A stretch of DNA of 41,618 nucleotides from Synechococcales cyanobacterium bin31.maxbin.ball.101 (lineage in GTDB: Bacteria; Cyanobacteriota; Cyanobacteriia; Leptolyngbyales; Leptolyngbyaceae): the NCBI GenBank assembly GCA_013298165.1, contig JAAFJU010000029.1:1-41618 (forward strand), in the 5' to 3' direction. Shown here piece by piece: positions 6,888-15,587 of this stretch. The position numbers and the translations under genes were made by a program. A model generated the notes under the pieces. That model had not been told where the DNA came from. It made no database searches and saw only the letters and a list, made by a program, of their open reading frames with translations. Every line of letters starts with the position of its first letter. Position 1 is the stretch's first letter.

Positions 6888-7748
6888 TTAAAGACGCAAG
6901 AGTGACAATAACCCAAATCCGATTCCTAAGGTCTCCGATCGCACCGATCGCGTTCCCGATCGTAATGGCAACGACACCTGGGACGGCTGAATGGTTTGCA
7001 ATCGCTTCGGCAAGTCCCAATCCATCACCTGTAATCCCCGCGTCAATAACCCTTCACTCCAAGCCTCACTCACCACCGACCAGTCCAACTGCCATCCGGA
7101 TTGCTCCTGAGCTTCAATCGGTTTCCACAGGCCGATCGCCGCTTCATGCTTCGTCAACTCCACCATCCGAATCAAGGTTGCAATCAATGAGGTGTTGTAG
7201 AGCCGCGACAGCGATCGGGCGGTCCCCATGGACGTTCCCAGATGCTCAAGGTGCGATCGAAACAGCGTCTTCGGCATCAGCAACTCCGCCGCCCCCGCAT
7301 CACAGAGTTTTTCCTTCCGCGCTTCATCCCAACCGCTCAAATTCAACTCTGCCGCCACATCCGCCTGGGCATCGAACAGCAGTTCCATCAACTCATGGCC
7401 TTCTGTAAATCGCTGCCGAACGATCGGATCCCCTTCCCGAATCAAGATCGTCCCCGTCGCACTATTGAGCAAAATCCCCTGCTGATCCTCCAGCGGCACC
7501 CGCAACGGAATCGGCATCCCGAACGCCGCGTAAATCTTTTCCAAATCCATGGGAAGCCGATCGCCTAGTTTCCCGCTCTCTCGCAAAAAATCAACGTAAT
7601 GAAAGACATCGGCCTCGGTTTGGAGTGATCCGTAGCGATGGAGAAAGGCGTAGCCGGGATGTTGGTAGCGGCGATGGGGCGGTGGGTTTGGGGTTTGGCT
7701 GATCTGGTTAGCTTGGTTGGTCTGGTTGATTGGAGACGATCGGCCCAT
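6888..7748 (-). CDS. ImmA/IrrE-like protein with altered zinc motif
   Basis: The protein resembles the ImmA/IrrE (DUF955) peptidases, which cut phage or stress repressors. A variable Asn/Gln/Thr-rich N-terminus (about 35 residues) precedes the domain. The core motif reads FTEGHELMELLF, so the expected HExxH is HELME: the second histidine is a glutamate. The third ligand region, EKLCDAGAAELLMP, is conserved. Whether it still binds zinc is unclear. I chose the ATG at 7748, which has GGGGGAG 3 nt upstream; the longer frame would start at GTG 7760. No adjacent XRE-type repressor partner is present, unlike many ImmA systems. Loss of one ligand could mean a non-catalytic or differently liganded enzyme. 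Confidence 0.75.
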   Translation of the reverse strand: MGRSSPINQTNQANQISQTPNPPPHRRYQHPGYAFLHRYGSLQTEADVFHYVDFLRESGKLGDRLPMDLEKIYAAFGMPIPLRVPLEDQQGILLNSATGTILIREGDPIVRQRFTEGHELMELLFDAQADVAAELNLSGWDEARKEKLCDAGAAELLMPKTLFRSHLEHLGTSMGTARSLSRLYNTSLIATLIRMVELTKHEAAIGLWKPIEAQEQSGWQLDWSVVSEAWSEGLLTRGLQVMDWDLPKRLQTIQPSQVSLPLRSGTRSVRSETLGIGFGLLSLLRL

Positions 7749-7879
7749 AGACTCCCCCACAACAAACCCTCACCTAAAAATCTTCTAACAACAAGTCTTC
7801 TAACAACGCCAAAATTAGACGTATCATTAACTCTAATTATAAGCCGAATCCCTCGCCATCTCTGCCTTGCCTTTACCGG

Positions 7880-8839
7880 ATGAATCTTTTTAAAACGATC
7901 GTTCTCTCCTTCAGCCTCTGGTGTCTTGTGAACGCCACCACCTGGGCTGCCGAACCCACGCGCTCAGATTCAACTCAGTCTTCAACTTTAACTCAGTCTT
8001 CAACTCCGGCGCAGGCCAGTCCCTCTCAAGTCACCGAGTCCATCACGACTCCCCAAGGAAAAATCCTTAAGCGAGATCTCTTGTTTGAGACACTCTCCAA
8101 ACAGCAAATTATTTATCTCGGCGAAACTCACGACAGCGCCAAAGATCACCAGCTTCAACTCGAAATCATTCAAGAACTCCACAAGCGTCGCCCCAATCTG
8201 ACGATCGCCTTTGAACAATTTCAGCGCCCCTTTCAAAGCGTCCTAGATGATTACCTGCAAGGCAAAATCACCGAATCTCAACTCGTCGAAAATAGTGAAT
8301 ACGAAAAACGCTGGGGCTTCCCTTGGACGCTCTATGCCCCGATCGTCCAATTTGCCAAACAACAGCAGTTTCCCCTGATCGCCCTCAATACCCCCAACGA
8401 AGTCACCCGCAAGGTCAGCCGTCAGGGACTCGAAAGCTTGACGCTTTCCGATCGTAGATTCATTCCCCCGATCGGCTCGATTATCGTCGGCCCTGATGTC
8501 TACCGCGATCGGCTGCAAACCATCTACCGCGAAATGCATCAAGGGAAAGGCAATAGCAAAGGCTTCGATCGTTTCTTTGAAGCGCAGGTGCTATGGGACG
8601 AAACCATGGCCGATCGCCTTGCCCAAGCCGTCCAACAAACCCCCGATCGGCTCATCATCGTTCTCGTCGGCCAAGGCCATCTGATCTACCACGACGGTAT
8701 CCCCAACCGTGTCAAACGGAGATTGGCTTCCAAACCTCTCCAACAAACCACAATCCTCCTCAACCCCGATCCCAGTTGGGCAACGATCGAAGCCACCACC
8801 CAACAACCAATCGCCGATATCCTCTGGTCAACCCCGTAA
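7880..8839 (+). CDS. ChaN-family (DUF399) exported protein
   Basis: This 319-residue protein belongs to the ChaN/TIKI-like family, whose Campylobacter member ChaN binds haem. The N-terminus is a signal peptide (hydrophobic residues about 5-22, then TTWAAEP), followed by a Ser/Thr/Gln-rich linker with a repeated STLTQSSTPAQ-like unit. The domain begins with IIYLGETHDSAKDHQLQLEII, contains IAFEQFQRPFQSVLDDY, and ends with LIIVLVGQGHLIYHDGIPNRV; the two GETH and GQGH histidine sites are the family hallmarks. There is no lipobox cysteine in the signal peptide, so it is probably soluble in the periplasm. A role in iron or haem handling is an inference. It converges with pgsA with 5 bp between stops. 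Confidence 0.83.
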   Translation: MNLFKTIVLSFSLWCLVNATTWAAEPTRSDSTQSSTLTQSSTPAQASPSQVTESITTPQGKILKRDLLFETLSKQQIIYLGETHDSAKDHQLQLEIIQELHKRRPNLTIAFEQFQRPFQSVLDDYLQGKITESQLVENSEYEKRWGFPWTLYAPIVQFAKQQQFPLIALNTPNEVTRKVSRQGLESLTLSDRRFIPPIGSIIVGPDVYRDRLQTIYREMHQGKGNSKGFDRFFEAQVLWDETMADRLAQAVQQTPDRLIIVLVGQGHLIYHDGIPNRVKRRLASKPLQQTTILLNPDPSWATIEATTQQPIADILWSTP

Positions 8840-8844
8840 CGCTA

Positions 8845-9378
8845 TCACCCCTCCCGCCGCTGCGGTAACAAATACATCGCCCCCGACCACCAAGTCGCCA
8901 CCACCGACAACCAAAACATCCCAATCCCCCACCGAGCATCTGACAACGGCGCAATCAAAAGCGCGATCGCCGCAATCTGCACCACCGTCTTAATCTTGCC
9001 TGCCAGATTGGCTCCCGGCACCGCACCGCTCTGCATCGACGGACTCACCCGCCAGCCCGCGATCGTCAACTCCCTCGCCAAAATTAAAAACACTCCCCAA
9101 GCCGGAATCTGCCCCAACTCCACTAACGACATCAACGGGGCCAGCACCATCAGCTTATCTACCAACGGATCCAAAAACTTCCCCAGCTCCGTCACCTGGT
9201 TCAACCGACGAGCCAAATATCCATCCAACCAGTCCGTCCCCGCCACTACGAGAAAGACTGCCACGAGGATCCATCGGGTTGCGATCGTGGGACTCTGCAA
9301 TCCATAGAGCATGATCGGCACTCCCAGCAATCGGGAAATCGTAATCCAGGTAGGTAGGTTAATAGCCGATCGATTCAT
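8845..9378 (-). CDS. pgsA: CDP-diacylglycerol-glycerol-3-phosphate 3-phosphatidyltransferase
   Basis: PgsA transfers the phosphatidyl group from CDP-diacylglycerol to glycerol-3-phosphate, the committed step of phosphatidylglycerol synthesis; this lipid is essential for cyanobacterial photosystems. The 177-residue protein has the CDP-alcohol phosphotransferase signature DGx2ARx8Gx3Dx3D, here DWLDGYLARRLNQVTELGKF followed by LDPLVDK, and four or more membrane segments. NLPTWITISRL at the N-terminus is typical of PgsA. Length is normal. It is read on the minus strand downstream of a sugar transferase, but a strong hairpin at 9423-9457 separates them, so it likely has its own promoter. Confidence 0.93.
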   Translation of the reverse strand: MNRSAINLPTWITISRLLGVPIMLYGLQSPTIATRWILVAVFLVVAGTDWLDGYLARRLNQVTELGKFLDPLVDKLMVLAPLMSLVELGQIPAWGVFLILARELTIAGWRVSPSMQSGAVPGANLAGKIKTVVQIAAIALLIAPLSDARWGIGMFWLSVVATWWSGAMYLLPQRREG

Positions 9379-9422
9379 GATGAGTCCTTAGAAGCGGGGT
9401 GGATCATCGCCATTCTCTCAAG

Positions 9423-9457
9423 AATGCAGCCCCCAATGCAAAAAAGGGGGCTGCATT
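9423..9457 (-). terminator. Strong hairpin after the sugar transferase gene
   Basis: AATGCAGCCCCC (9423-9434) pairs perfectly with GGGGGCTGCATT (9446-9457), a 12-bp stem with an A-rich loop. It lies between the sugar transferase stop (9532) and the pgsA start (9378). There is no strong T-run after the stem on either strand, so termination is inferred from stem strength. Confidence 0.6.
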
Positions 9458-9531
9458 AGCCCCCTTCTCCAAGTCATCAACCGATATTCATCTCGAAACA
9501 CACTAATCAACCAGGATTGCTTAGCCTATTT

Positions 9532-10308
9532 TTAGCAAGCGCCTTTCTTAGCAAACACAACCCAAACGGTTTTGACAAGCAACTGTAAGTCATATAGGAC
9601 AGACCATTTCGACTGATAGTCCAAGTCCATTTGGACAATATCTTCGAAATCAGTCACGCTAGAGCGGCCATTGGCTTGCCATTCGCCCGTGATTCCAGGC
9701 TTCACGGCTAGACGTTGCCAGTGATGACGATCGTAGTTGGCCACTTCATCAAGGCTAGGAGGACGGGTTCCCACAAGGCTCATTTCACCAAAGAGAACAT
9801 TCAAGAACTGCGGGAATTCATCCAGGCTGGTCTTGCGGAGAATCCGACCAACACGGGTAATCCGAGGGTCATCCTTGATTTTGAAGATGTGGCCCGACGC
9901 TTGGTTCTGGGAAGCCAGGTTTTTCTTCAGAGCATCTGCATTGTTGACCATCGATCGGAACTTCCAAATCCGGAAGGTCTGCCCCTGAACACCGCAACGA
10001 ATTTGGCTGTAGAGGATGGGACCGGGATTATCAAGCTGAATGGCGATCGCAATGGGAACAAATAAAACCGCTGTAATCGCTAACCCCACCAAAGCGCCAA
10101 CGATGTCCAGTAAGCGCTTTCCTGAGCTGCTGACGGAAACATGTTGTGGATAGGCAGTGGCGTAAGCTCTATTGTAAAGCGACTGTTCAACGGGATTAGA
10201 AATCATTGCAGGTGAGGGCTGAATGGCCAGCGATCCTTCAACAGTTCGAAGAACCGTTTTTTGGGCTGGCTTGAGAAGAGAAGATTGCTTGGAAGAATGA
10301 GTAATCAC
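9532..10308 (-). CDS. Polyprenyl-phosphate sugar-1-phosphate transferase (WcaJ/RfbP type)
   Basis: This 258-residue protein is a bacterial sugar transferase (PF02397 type) that loads the first sugar phosphate onto undecaprenyl phosphate to start exopolysaccharide or lipopolysaccharide chains. After a polar 60-residue N-terminus comes [20 protein letters not shown], a membrane re-entrant helix typical of these enzymes, then [20 protein letters not shown], the FRSM motif, the acidic [40 protein letters not shown], and [13 protein letters not shown]. It lacks the four-TM N-terminal domain of long members, so it is the short monotopic form. The neighbours do not include glycosyltransferases, so the polymer cannot be named. 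Confidence 0.9.
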   Translation of the reverse strand: MITHSSKQSSLLKPAQKTVLRTVEGSLAIQPSPAMISNPVEQSLYNRAYATAYPQHVSVSSSGKRLLDIVGALVGLAITAVLFVPIAIAIQLDNPGPILYSQIRCGVQGQTFRIWKFRSMVNNADALKKNLASQNQASGHIFKIKDDPRITRVGRILRKTSLDEFPQFLNVLFGEMSLVGTRPPSLDEVANYDRHHWQRLAVKPGITGEWQANGRSSVTDFEDIVQMDLDYQSKWSVLYDLQLLVKTVWVVFAKKGAC

Positions 10309-10541
10309 GGGTGGGTACAGAGTTGAGATGGATTCGAATTGACCTATGTGCCCATAGTATGCGGGCCGACCTTTAAAACCCAGTTAAGATCGGCGTTTTT
10401 GCGTAAACTTTAGATGCCCTCACGCTTTTGTGAAGTTCAGGTGGTTTGGTGATGGGTGATGGCGATTAAATACACCTTGACAATTGAAAAATATCTATCG
10501 TCAGGCTCAGGTTATCCCACAATAAAAACGGCTATGGCCCG
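10309..10541. other. Intergenic region upstream of the sugar transferase
   Basis: This holds the promoter of the minus-strand sugar transferase. I see no ORF with family resemblance and no RNA gene. The terminator of the coiled-coil gene begins at 10542. Confidence 0.5.
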
Positions 10542-10582
10542 AAAAAAAACTTCTGCTCAACCGTTGCAGGTTGAGCAGAAGT
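10542..10582 (-). terminator. Intrinsic terminator of the coiled-coil protein gene
   Basis: ACTTCTGCTCAACC (10549-10562) pairs perfectly with GGTTGAGCAGAAGT (10569-10582) around a 6-nt loop. On the minus strand it is followed by eight Ts (10542-10549). It sits 28 bp after the stop at 10610. Confidence 0.93.
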
Positions 10583-10609
10583 CCAGGTTATATCAGGTTT
10601 TGAGGCGTA

Positions 10610-11746
10610 TTAGAGGGATGGCACATCCGCAAATAAGTCATCCATCTCGGCCAAGGTCATCTCCGGTTCAACGGATGGCTCGACAGAGGGTTCCAAGGTG
10701 GTAAACAGACCTTCAATTGTGAGGTCATCATGATCCATCGGCTGATTTTGGGCAGTATCTGCAACCGCTACCTCTGAAGATATAGAGTTACTAATTGCGT
10801 CAACTTGCGGAGGTCTGATATTTAAGCTTGACGATTGTTGATTTTGATGAGACTTAGCGGGTTCATCGAAGTCAGCAAAGAAGAAATCGATCGATTGATT
10901 CATCGAGTCATTCATCGAGTCATTCATCGAGTCACTCGGGGCTGCCTCGGTTCGATCGGTCCATGAATGCGTCGCCGTCTGGGCCGTCTGGGCCGAGGTC
11001 TCCTCTAGAGACTGCGGGGCTGGGTTCATGGATCGCTCTGGTAGGGCGCTGGCCATATCTCGTCCCACTTGCTGAGCCAGACGGTTGACTAAGGTGGAGA
11101 ACAAGACTTCACCTTGATAGCCCAAGTGATGCATTCGATCGAGTCCATTGTGAAGCGTGCTCTGATAGACTTCGACATTTTTTTGCATGGATCCAAAGGC
11201 AAGCTGAAGGCTACTGTCCATGCTGGTCAACAGAAAATCAGTCCGATCGCGCAGAGCTTGGAGGCGGGCGATGTCAGATTCATCGAGGGCTGGGGGCTGG
11301 GGTGTTGCTTTTTGTGCGGTCGGAATGGTTTGGGTCAAGTTGAGTCGAGCGGTTTCACAGTCGGCTAGAAGTTGCGCTTTCTGGAACATGAGGGCCTGGA
11401 TCTCTTCTTGCAGGGCGGCGCGCTGGTTGCCGAGGGCGGCCACATCCGATCGAAGGGGGTGCATGACCTCCTGTCGTAAGCGCTGTAATTCTAGGGTTAT
11501 GTTCGCTTCCGCGATACCTACGGCGGTTGGGTTAGTTGCCGGAATGAGTTGCAGCGCCGTCTTAGCTGAGGTCGTGGCCGGGTTGGGGCGCTGTTGCATG
11601 ACCAAAAAATTGCGGCACCGTTCTAGGGCTTGGCGTTGAAGCGTATGATTTGTGAAAATCGTCCAAAATTTGCGACTTCTCGTCTGTCGTAAGACACGAT
11701 CGACTTCGCTAATCATGGACTGAATTTGGTCAATTTGGTAGGTCAC
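10610..11746 (-). CDS. Coiled-coil hypothetical protein with acidic tail
   Basis: I do not recognise a named family for this 378-residue protein. The N-terminus (MTYQIDQIQSMISEVDRVLR) is helical and basic further on. A coiled coil is likely at about 85-150 (LELQRLRQEVMHPLRS, then LQEEIQALMFQKAQLLADCE). A second helical region (about 160-245) contains DFLLTSMDSSLQLAFGSMQK and LDRMHHLGYQGEVLFSTLVN. The C-terminal third is acidic and disordered, with short tandem repeats SMNDSMNDSMNQS and EPSVEPSVEPE, and ends in hydrophobic-acidic patches such as LAEMDDLFADV, which look like docking motifs. There is no signal peptide. A scaffold-like cytoplasmic role is a guess. It has its own terminator. Confidence 0.7.
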   Translation of the reverse strand: MTYQIDQIQSMISEVDRVLRQTRSRKFWTIFTNHTLQRQALERCRNFLVMQQRPNPATTSAKTALQLIPATNPTAVGIAEANITLELQRLRQEVMHPLRSDVAALGNQRAALQEEIQALMFQKAQLLADCETARLNLTQTIPTAQKATPQPPALDESDIARLQALRDRTDFLLTSMDSSLQLAFGSMQKNVEVYQSTLHNGLDRMHHLGYQGEVLFSTLVNRLAQQVGRDMASALPERSMNPAPQSLEETSAQTAQTATHSWTDRTEAAPSDSMNDSMNDSMNQSIDFFFADFDEPAKSHQNQQSSSLNIRPPQVDAISNSISSEVAVADTAQNQPMDHDDLTIEGLFTTLEPSVEPSVEPEMTLAEMDDLFADVPSL

Positions 11747-12016
11747 GGTCCGTTCCTCAGCAGTATCGGGGGATTCTGATGCAACGGTTCTAGAGTGCCC
11801 GCTTTTAGGCAGAAGTTACGGTCTGATCTCCTGAGAAAGCCTGAATGGGGTCTGGGCATTAAGATTGGAACTGAATATTATGTATTTGAAGCAATTAATC
11901 TAAGCTATAAGGGGAAGGTGAGCCAAAGCGGCAATCTAGTTTTGTGAAAGAGAGTCCCTCTTTCCTGGTTTAGGTGAGACGATCGGGCTACAATTTCAGG
12001 GGCTATTGAGGGCGGT

Positions 12017-12709
12017 ATGGACGATTTTCATTCACGGGACGAGCAGCAGGTGATTCGATCGGCTCCTTTTTTTGAGGGGTTGCCGGGGGATGCTGTGGAT
12101 CGTGCGATTAATCATGTGGTCCTGAGAACCCATCCTGCTAACCAAGTCATGCTGCTGGAAAATGACTGGGGAAATTCGGTGTATTTTATCTTGAGTGGAT
12201 GGGTCAAGATCCGCACCTATAATTTAGATGGGAAAGAGGTCACGCTGAATATTGTCGGCAAGGGTGAGCTATTTGGGGAGATGGCGGCCTTGGATGAGGT
12301 GCCCCGATCGACGGATGTGATTACGTTGACGACGACGTTGATTGGTAACATGCCGTCTCAAGATTTTGTGCATTTGCTGAGTGCGGAACCTAAAGCTGGA
12401 ATTCGTTTAGCAAAGCTGATGGGCCGACGATTACGTCAGGTGAACCGTCGATTGCGGTTGCGGGAGTCGGACAGTATGTCCCGTGTGGCGGATGTGATTT
12501 TGTTTTTGGCGGAGGGCCAGGGCATTAAGGTTGAGGGGGGCATTGAGGTGCCGAATCTGCCGCATCGTGAGTTGAGCAGCTTAAGTGGACTGGCTCGGGA
12601 GACGGTGACGCGGGTGTTGAGTAAGTTGGAAAAGAAGGAGTTGATTGTTCGCGATCGCGATCTTCTTCGCATTCCAGACTTGCAAGCGTTGGAGAAGATG
12701 ATGCTTTAG
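12017..12709 (+). CDS. Crp/Fnr-family transcription regulator
   Basis: This 230-residue regulator has an N-terminal cyclic-nucleotide-binding beta-roll (about 15-130) and a C-terminal winged helix (about 160-225). The phosphate-binding cassette reads GELFGEMAALDEVPRSTDV, which keeps the Gly-Glu and the Arg-Ser pair expected for cAMP binding, so it may be a SyCRP1-like cAMP receptor; this needs a test. The recognition region is RELSSLSGLARETVTRVLSK, with the RETVTR motif of the family. No N-terminal cysteine cluster is present, so it is not an Fnr-type iron-sulphur sensor. It is convergent with ppx, 12 bp apart. A small hairpin (GAAAGAG/CTCTTTC, 11946-11964) lies about 50 bp before the start. 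Confidence 0.88.
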   Translation: MDDFHSRDEQQVIRSAPFFEGLPGDAVDRAINHVVLRTHPANQVMLLENDWGNSVYFILSGWVKIRTYNLDGKEVTLNIVGKGELFGEMAALDEVPRSTDVITLTTTLIGNMPSQDFVHLLSAEPKAGIRLAKLMGRRLRQVNRRLRLRESDSMSRVADVILFLAEGQGIKVEGGIEVPNLPHRELSSLSGLARETVTRVLSKLEKKELIVRDRDLLRIPDLQALEKMML

Positions 12710-12721
12710 GGAATTCAGAAT

Positions 12722-14350
12722 CTAGCTCTGAATGATTTGAATCATGAGCTGGGTGGCGAAGGTGGTCTCGAAGGCTTTCTTTTTGTCTTCAAGGCTCCAG
12801 AGTTCGAGGGCGCAGTCGTCTTTGAGGTCTTTGGGGTAAATGAAGAGTTGCGGAAGGGTTTGGGGAGATGCGGCTGGGGTGATTTGGATACGATCGATCG
12901 CTGAGATTTTGCGACGATCGAGGGCGACGGCGAGGCGGAGTAGCGGACTGAGTTGGTCGATGACTTTGCGGTGGCGTTTGCTGATGACGCTGCGGTAGCT
13001 GTCATGTTTCTTTTTGGGTGTGCTTTTGCGATGGTAGCGGGCGAGATTAGCGATCGCTTGGATTTCGGCTTCGGTGAAACCCAGCAGTTCGGCATTGCGG
13101 ACGAGATAGTAGGAATGTTTGTGGTGTTCGGCGTGGTTGATGTGGTGGCCGCAATTGTGCAGGATGGCGGCGGACCAGAGGAGTTCTCGCTCTTCTTCGC
13201 CCCAGTAATGAAGCCAGGTCCGGGTCTGGTCGAAGAGTTGAAGCGCAAATTCTGCGACTTTTTCACTGTGGACTAGGTTGACGTTGAATTTTTGGGCGGT
13301 TTTGTAGACGCTGCGGCGACGGACGGAGGCTTGATAGCGCAGGCGATCTTCGATTAGGCCATGGGTCAGCATCCAATCGACGACGACGCCTTCTCGGAGC
13401 GATCGTTCGCAGATTTGGATTTTAGGGATTTTCAATTGGACCATGACTTCTAATAGGATCATGGCTCCGGCTAGGAGGATTTCGGCGCGACGATCGGACA
13501 TGCCGGGGATGAGGAGCCGATCGGTGTATTTTAATTGTCGCAGTCGCAGAACCCAGTCTTTGAGATTTTGTTGGGTGAATTGGTAGCCATGGAGTGGGGA
13601 GGGGATGGTGCCAAGGCTTTGGCGGGCTTGGAGGATGGCGATCGCTTCGATGGTGCCGGAGGTGCCGACCATGCGCAGCGGTTCGCCCGGTTTGAGTTCG
13701 GCGCGGATTTGTTCGATGGGGCGTTCTAACATGCCGCGAATGTAGGACGTGAGAGCGATGAATTCGGCGGGGGTGATGGGATCCGTTTTGATGTATTCGT
13801 GGGTGAGGCGGACGGCTCCGATTTTGGTGCTGCTGAGCGATCGGGCTTCGTGACCATCGCCGAGAATGAGTTCGGTGGAGCCGCCGCCGATGTCCATAAT
13901 TAGATGAGGCTGATCATTTAAGCTCATGCCTGAGAGGACGCCGAGATAGATTCTGCGGGCTTCTTCAGGTCCTGAAATGAGATTGACCCAAAGCCCTAGT
14001 TTTTGTTCCACTTCTTTGAGAAAGTCTGCGCCATTAGGGGCTTCGCGGACGGCACTGGTGGCGACGGCAATAATGTCTTCAGCTTGTAAACTTTTGGCGA
14101 CCTCTTGGCAGCGGGCGAGGGCGATCATGGCGCGCTGAATGGCGGCAGGGGTCAGATTTCCGGTGGCTTGGTCTCGATCGCCGAGGCGGACGGTGGATTT
14201 TTCGCGGGCGATGATGGTGAAGGCGGGGATGGCGGGTTGGATTTTGGCGATGACCATGTGGATGGAGTTGGTGCCAATGTCGATCGCGGCCAGGATGGAG
14301 TCCCGGTCTTTGAGAGAAGCTTTAGGGGGGATGGATTCAGCGTCGGTCAT
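12722..14350 (-). CDS. ppx: Ppx/GppA phosphatase (exopolyphosphatase) with HD-like C-terminus
   Basis: This 542-residue protein is a Ppx/GppA enzyme, which hydrolyses polyphosphate ends or pppGpp. The actin-like ATPase fold is shown by AAIDIGTNSIHMVIA near residue 21, a second phosphate loop MDIGGGSTELI, and SREGVVVDWML-type SLREGVVVDW. The C-terminal part carries an HD-like domain: LLWSAAILHNCGHHINHAEH, then SYYLVRN and IANLARYHRKSTPKKKH. This two-domain arrangement is that of E. coli Ppx, and length is normal. Polyphosphate versus guanosine pentaphosphate preference cannot be read from the sequence. It diverges from the UbiA-type gene with 151 bp between the starts. Confidence 0.92.
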   Translation of the reverse strand: MTDAESIPPKASLKDRDSILAAIDIGTNSIHMVIAKIQPAIPAFTIIAREKSTVRLGDRDQATGNLTPAAIQRAMIALARCQEVAKSLQAEDIIAVATSAVREAPNGADFLKEVEQKLGLWVNLISGPEEARRIYLGVLSGMSLNDQPHLIMDIGGGSTELILGDGHEARSLSSTKIGAVRLTHEYIKTDPITPAEFIALTSYIRGMLERPIEQIRAELKPGEPLRMVGTSGTIEAIAILQARQSLGTIPSPLHGYQFTQQNLKDWVLRLRQLKYTDRLLIPGMSDRRAEILLAGAMILLEVMVQLKIPKIQICERSLREGVVVDWMLTHGLIEDRLRYQASVRRRSVYKTAQKFNVNLVHSEKVAEFALQLFDQTRTWLHYWGEEERELLWSAAILHNCGHHINHAEHHKHSYYLVRNAELLGFTEAEIQAIANLARYHRKSTPKKKHDSYRSVISKRHRKVIDQLSPLLRLAVALDRRKISAIDRIQITPAASPQTLPQLFIYPKDLKDDCALELWSLEDKKKAFETTFATQLMIQIIQS

Positions 14351-14501
14351 TGGGTATCGGGCCTCCAGGGAACAGAACAGGGGAGCGCTAGGGCGTTTTG
14401 TTCTTGTAGGTATAGTACTGGATTCAAAGGGCTTTTGCGGATCACCAATAAAGCTGATAAAGTTCGATTGGCTACCGCTTCTATTACTTAAAAAGAATTT
14501 T

Positions 14502-15398
14502 ATGTCAGGTTCAGAGTCTACCTTCGGTGCGATCGTTCGGCTTTTGCGTTGGGATAAGCCCGAGGGTCGGTTGATTTTGATGTTGCCTGCGCTGTGGGCC
14601 TTGTTTTTGGCGGCGCGAGGCTATCCGGCGATGGGGCTGGTGTTGATTGTGGTGGTGGGTTCCATTGTAACGAGTGCGGCGGGTTGTGTGGTGAATGATC
14701 TGTGGGATCGAGATATTGATCCGAAGGTGGCGCGCACTAAAAATCGTCCGTTGGCGTCTCGTCGTCTGTCGGTGAAGGTCGGTGTTGTGGTGATGCTGGT
14801 GGGGTTTCTCTGCGCGTATGGGTTGACGTTGTTTTTAAATGCTCAGACCTTTTGGCTTTGTGTTGCAGCCGTGCCTGTGATTGTGTTGTACCCAGCGATG
14901 AAGCGGGTGTTCCCGATTCCGCAGTTGGTGTTGGCGATCGCTTGGGGGTTTGCGGTGTTGATTTCTTGGAGTATGGTGAGCTGTGGGGCTTTACCAGCGG
15001 CGACGGTTTGTTTGGGTTCTGAGAATTGGATCTTGTGTGCGGCGACGGTGTTTTGGACGTTGGGGTTTGATACGGTGTATGCGATGTCCGATCGTGAGGA
15101 CGATCGGAAGTTGGGCATTTACTCCAGTGCGTTGTTTTTTGGGAAGCGGGCACCGCAGGCGATCGCTGTGTTTTACTTTCTGACGTCTCTATTGTTGGCG
15201 AAGTTGGGTCAGGTGATGGGGTTGGGATGGATGTTTTGGGCTTGTTGGATGGTGGCGTCGGGGCTGTGGGCGTTGCAGTCAGTGCGATTGATGGATCGAA
15301 GGGTGCCCCATTGGTTTTATGCGGCAAGTTTTCGGCAGAATGTGGCGATCGGCTTTATTTTGTTGGCGGGGATGATCGCGGGAGTTTGGCAGATTTAG
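14502..15398 (+). CDS. UbiA-type 4-hydroxybenzoate polyprenyltransferase
   Basis: This integral membrane enzyme attaches a polyprenyl chain to 4-hydroxybenzoate; the cyanobacterial member is involved in plastoquinone synthesis. From ATG 14502 the product is 298 residues with about eight membrane segments. Both Asp-rich Mg-pyrophosphate motifs are present: NDLWDRDIDPKVARTKNRPL (motif 1) and YAMSDREDDRKLGI (motif 2). The frame is open further upstream to 14139, but that stretch lies inside the divergent ppx gene; the start at MSGSEST gives the usual family length and is preceded by AAAAGAA. Its stop lies 2 bp before the 15401 foldback element, which may serve as its transcript end. Confidence 0.9.
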   Translation: MSGSESTFGAIVRLLRWDKPEGRLILMLPALWALFLAARGYPAMGLVLIVVVGSIVTSAAGCVVNDLWDRDIDPKVARTKNRPLASRRLSVKVGVVVMLVGFLCAYGLTLFLNAQTFWLCVAAVPVIVLYPAMKRVFPIPQLVLAIAWGFAVLISWSMVSCGALPAATVCLGSENWILCAATVFWTLGFDTVYAMSDREDDRKLGIYSSALFFGKRAPQAIAVFYFLTSLLLAKLGQVMGLGWMFWACWMVASGLWALQSVRLMDRRVPHWFYAASFRQNVAIGFILLAGMIAGVWQI

Positions 15399-15400
15399 TA

Positions 15401-15567
15401 CCAAATTAGTTAGTTATTGCTACAGACCCGATCCCCCTAACCCCCTTGAAAAGGGGGAATCAGAAAAAGAGGGTATTCATTCAAAATCTTGACTATTTTC
15501 TTCAAAGTCCCCCTTTTTAAGGGGGATTTAGGGGGATCGGGTCTGTAGCAATGACCTCTTGATTTGG
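15401..15567. mobile_element. MITE-like foldback element between convergent genes
   Basis: The two ends are inverted copies: CCAAAT at 15401-15406 matches ATTTGG at 15562-15567 at the same spacing from the longer arm ATTGCTACAGACCCGATCCC (15416-) and its complement ending at 15552. The right arm contains the 40-bp block 15502-15541 that is repeated exactly at 40103-40142. No ORF is inside. It lies between the UbiA-type gene and the solute-binding-protein gene, where the RNA hairpin could terminate both transcripts. No clear target-site duplication is visible. Confidence 0.8.
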
Positions 15568-15587
15568 CACGAGACTAATGGTAGCTT

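Noticed and set aside
11946-11964. A 7-bp hairpin before the Crp-type gene as a terminator or operator
   Set aside because: The stem is short, has no T-run and does not match the TGTGA-N6-TCACA Crp consensus, so no function is claimed.
12953-13276. A hydrophobic plus-strand frame opposite ppx that looks membrane-like
   Set aside because: It is the complement of well-conserved Ppx codons. Hydrophobic runs are common in antisense frames.
14139-14501. An N-terminal extension of the UbiA-type gene
   Set aside because: It overlaps the divergent ppx coding region and yields a non-conserved, non-membrane sequence. The ATG at 14502 gives the normal protein.
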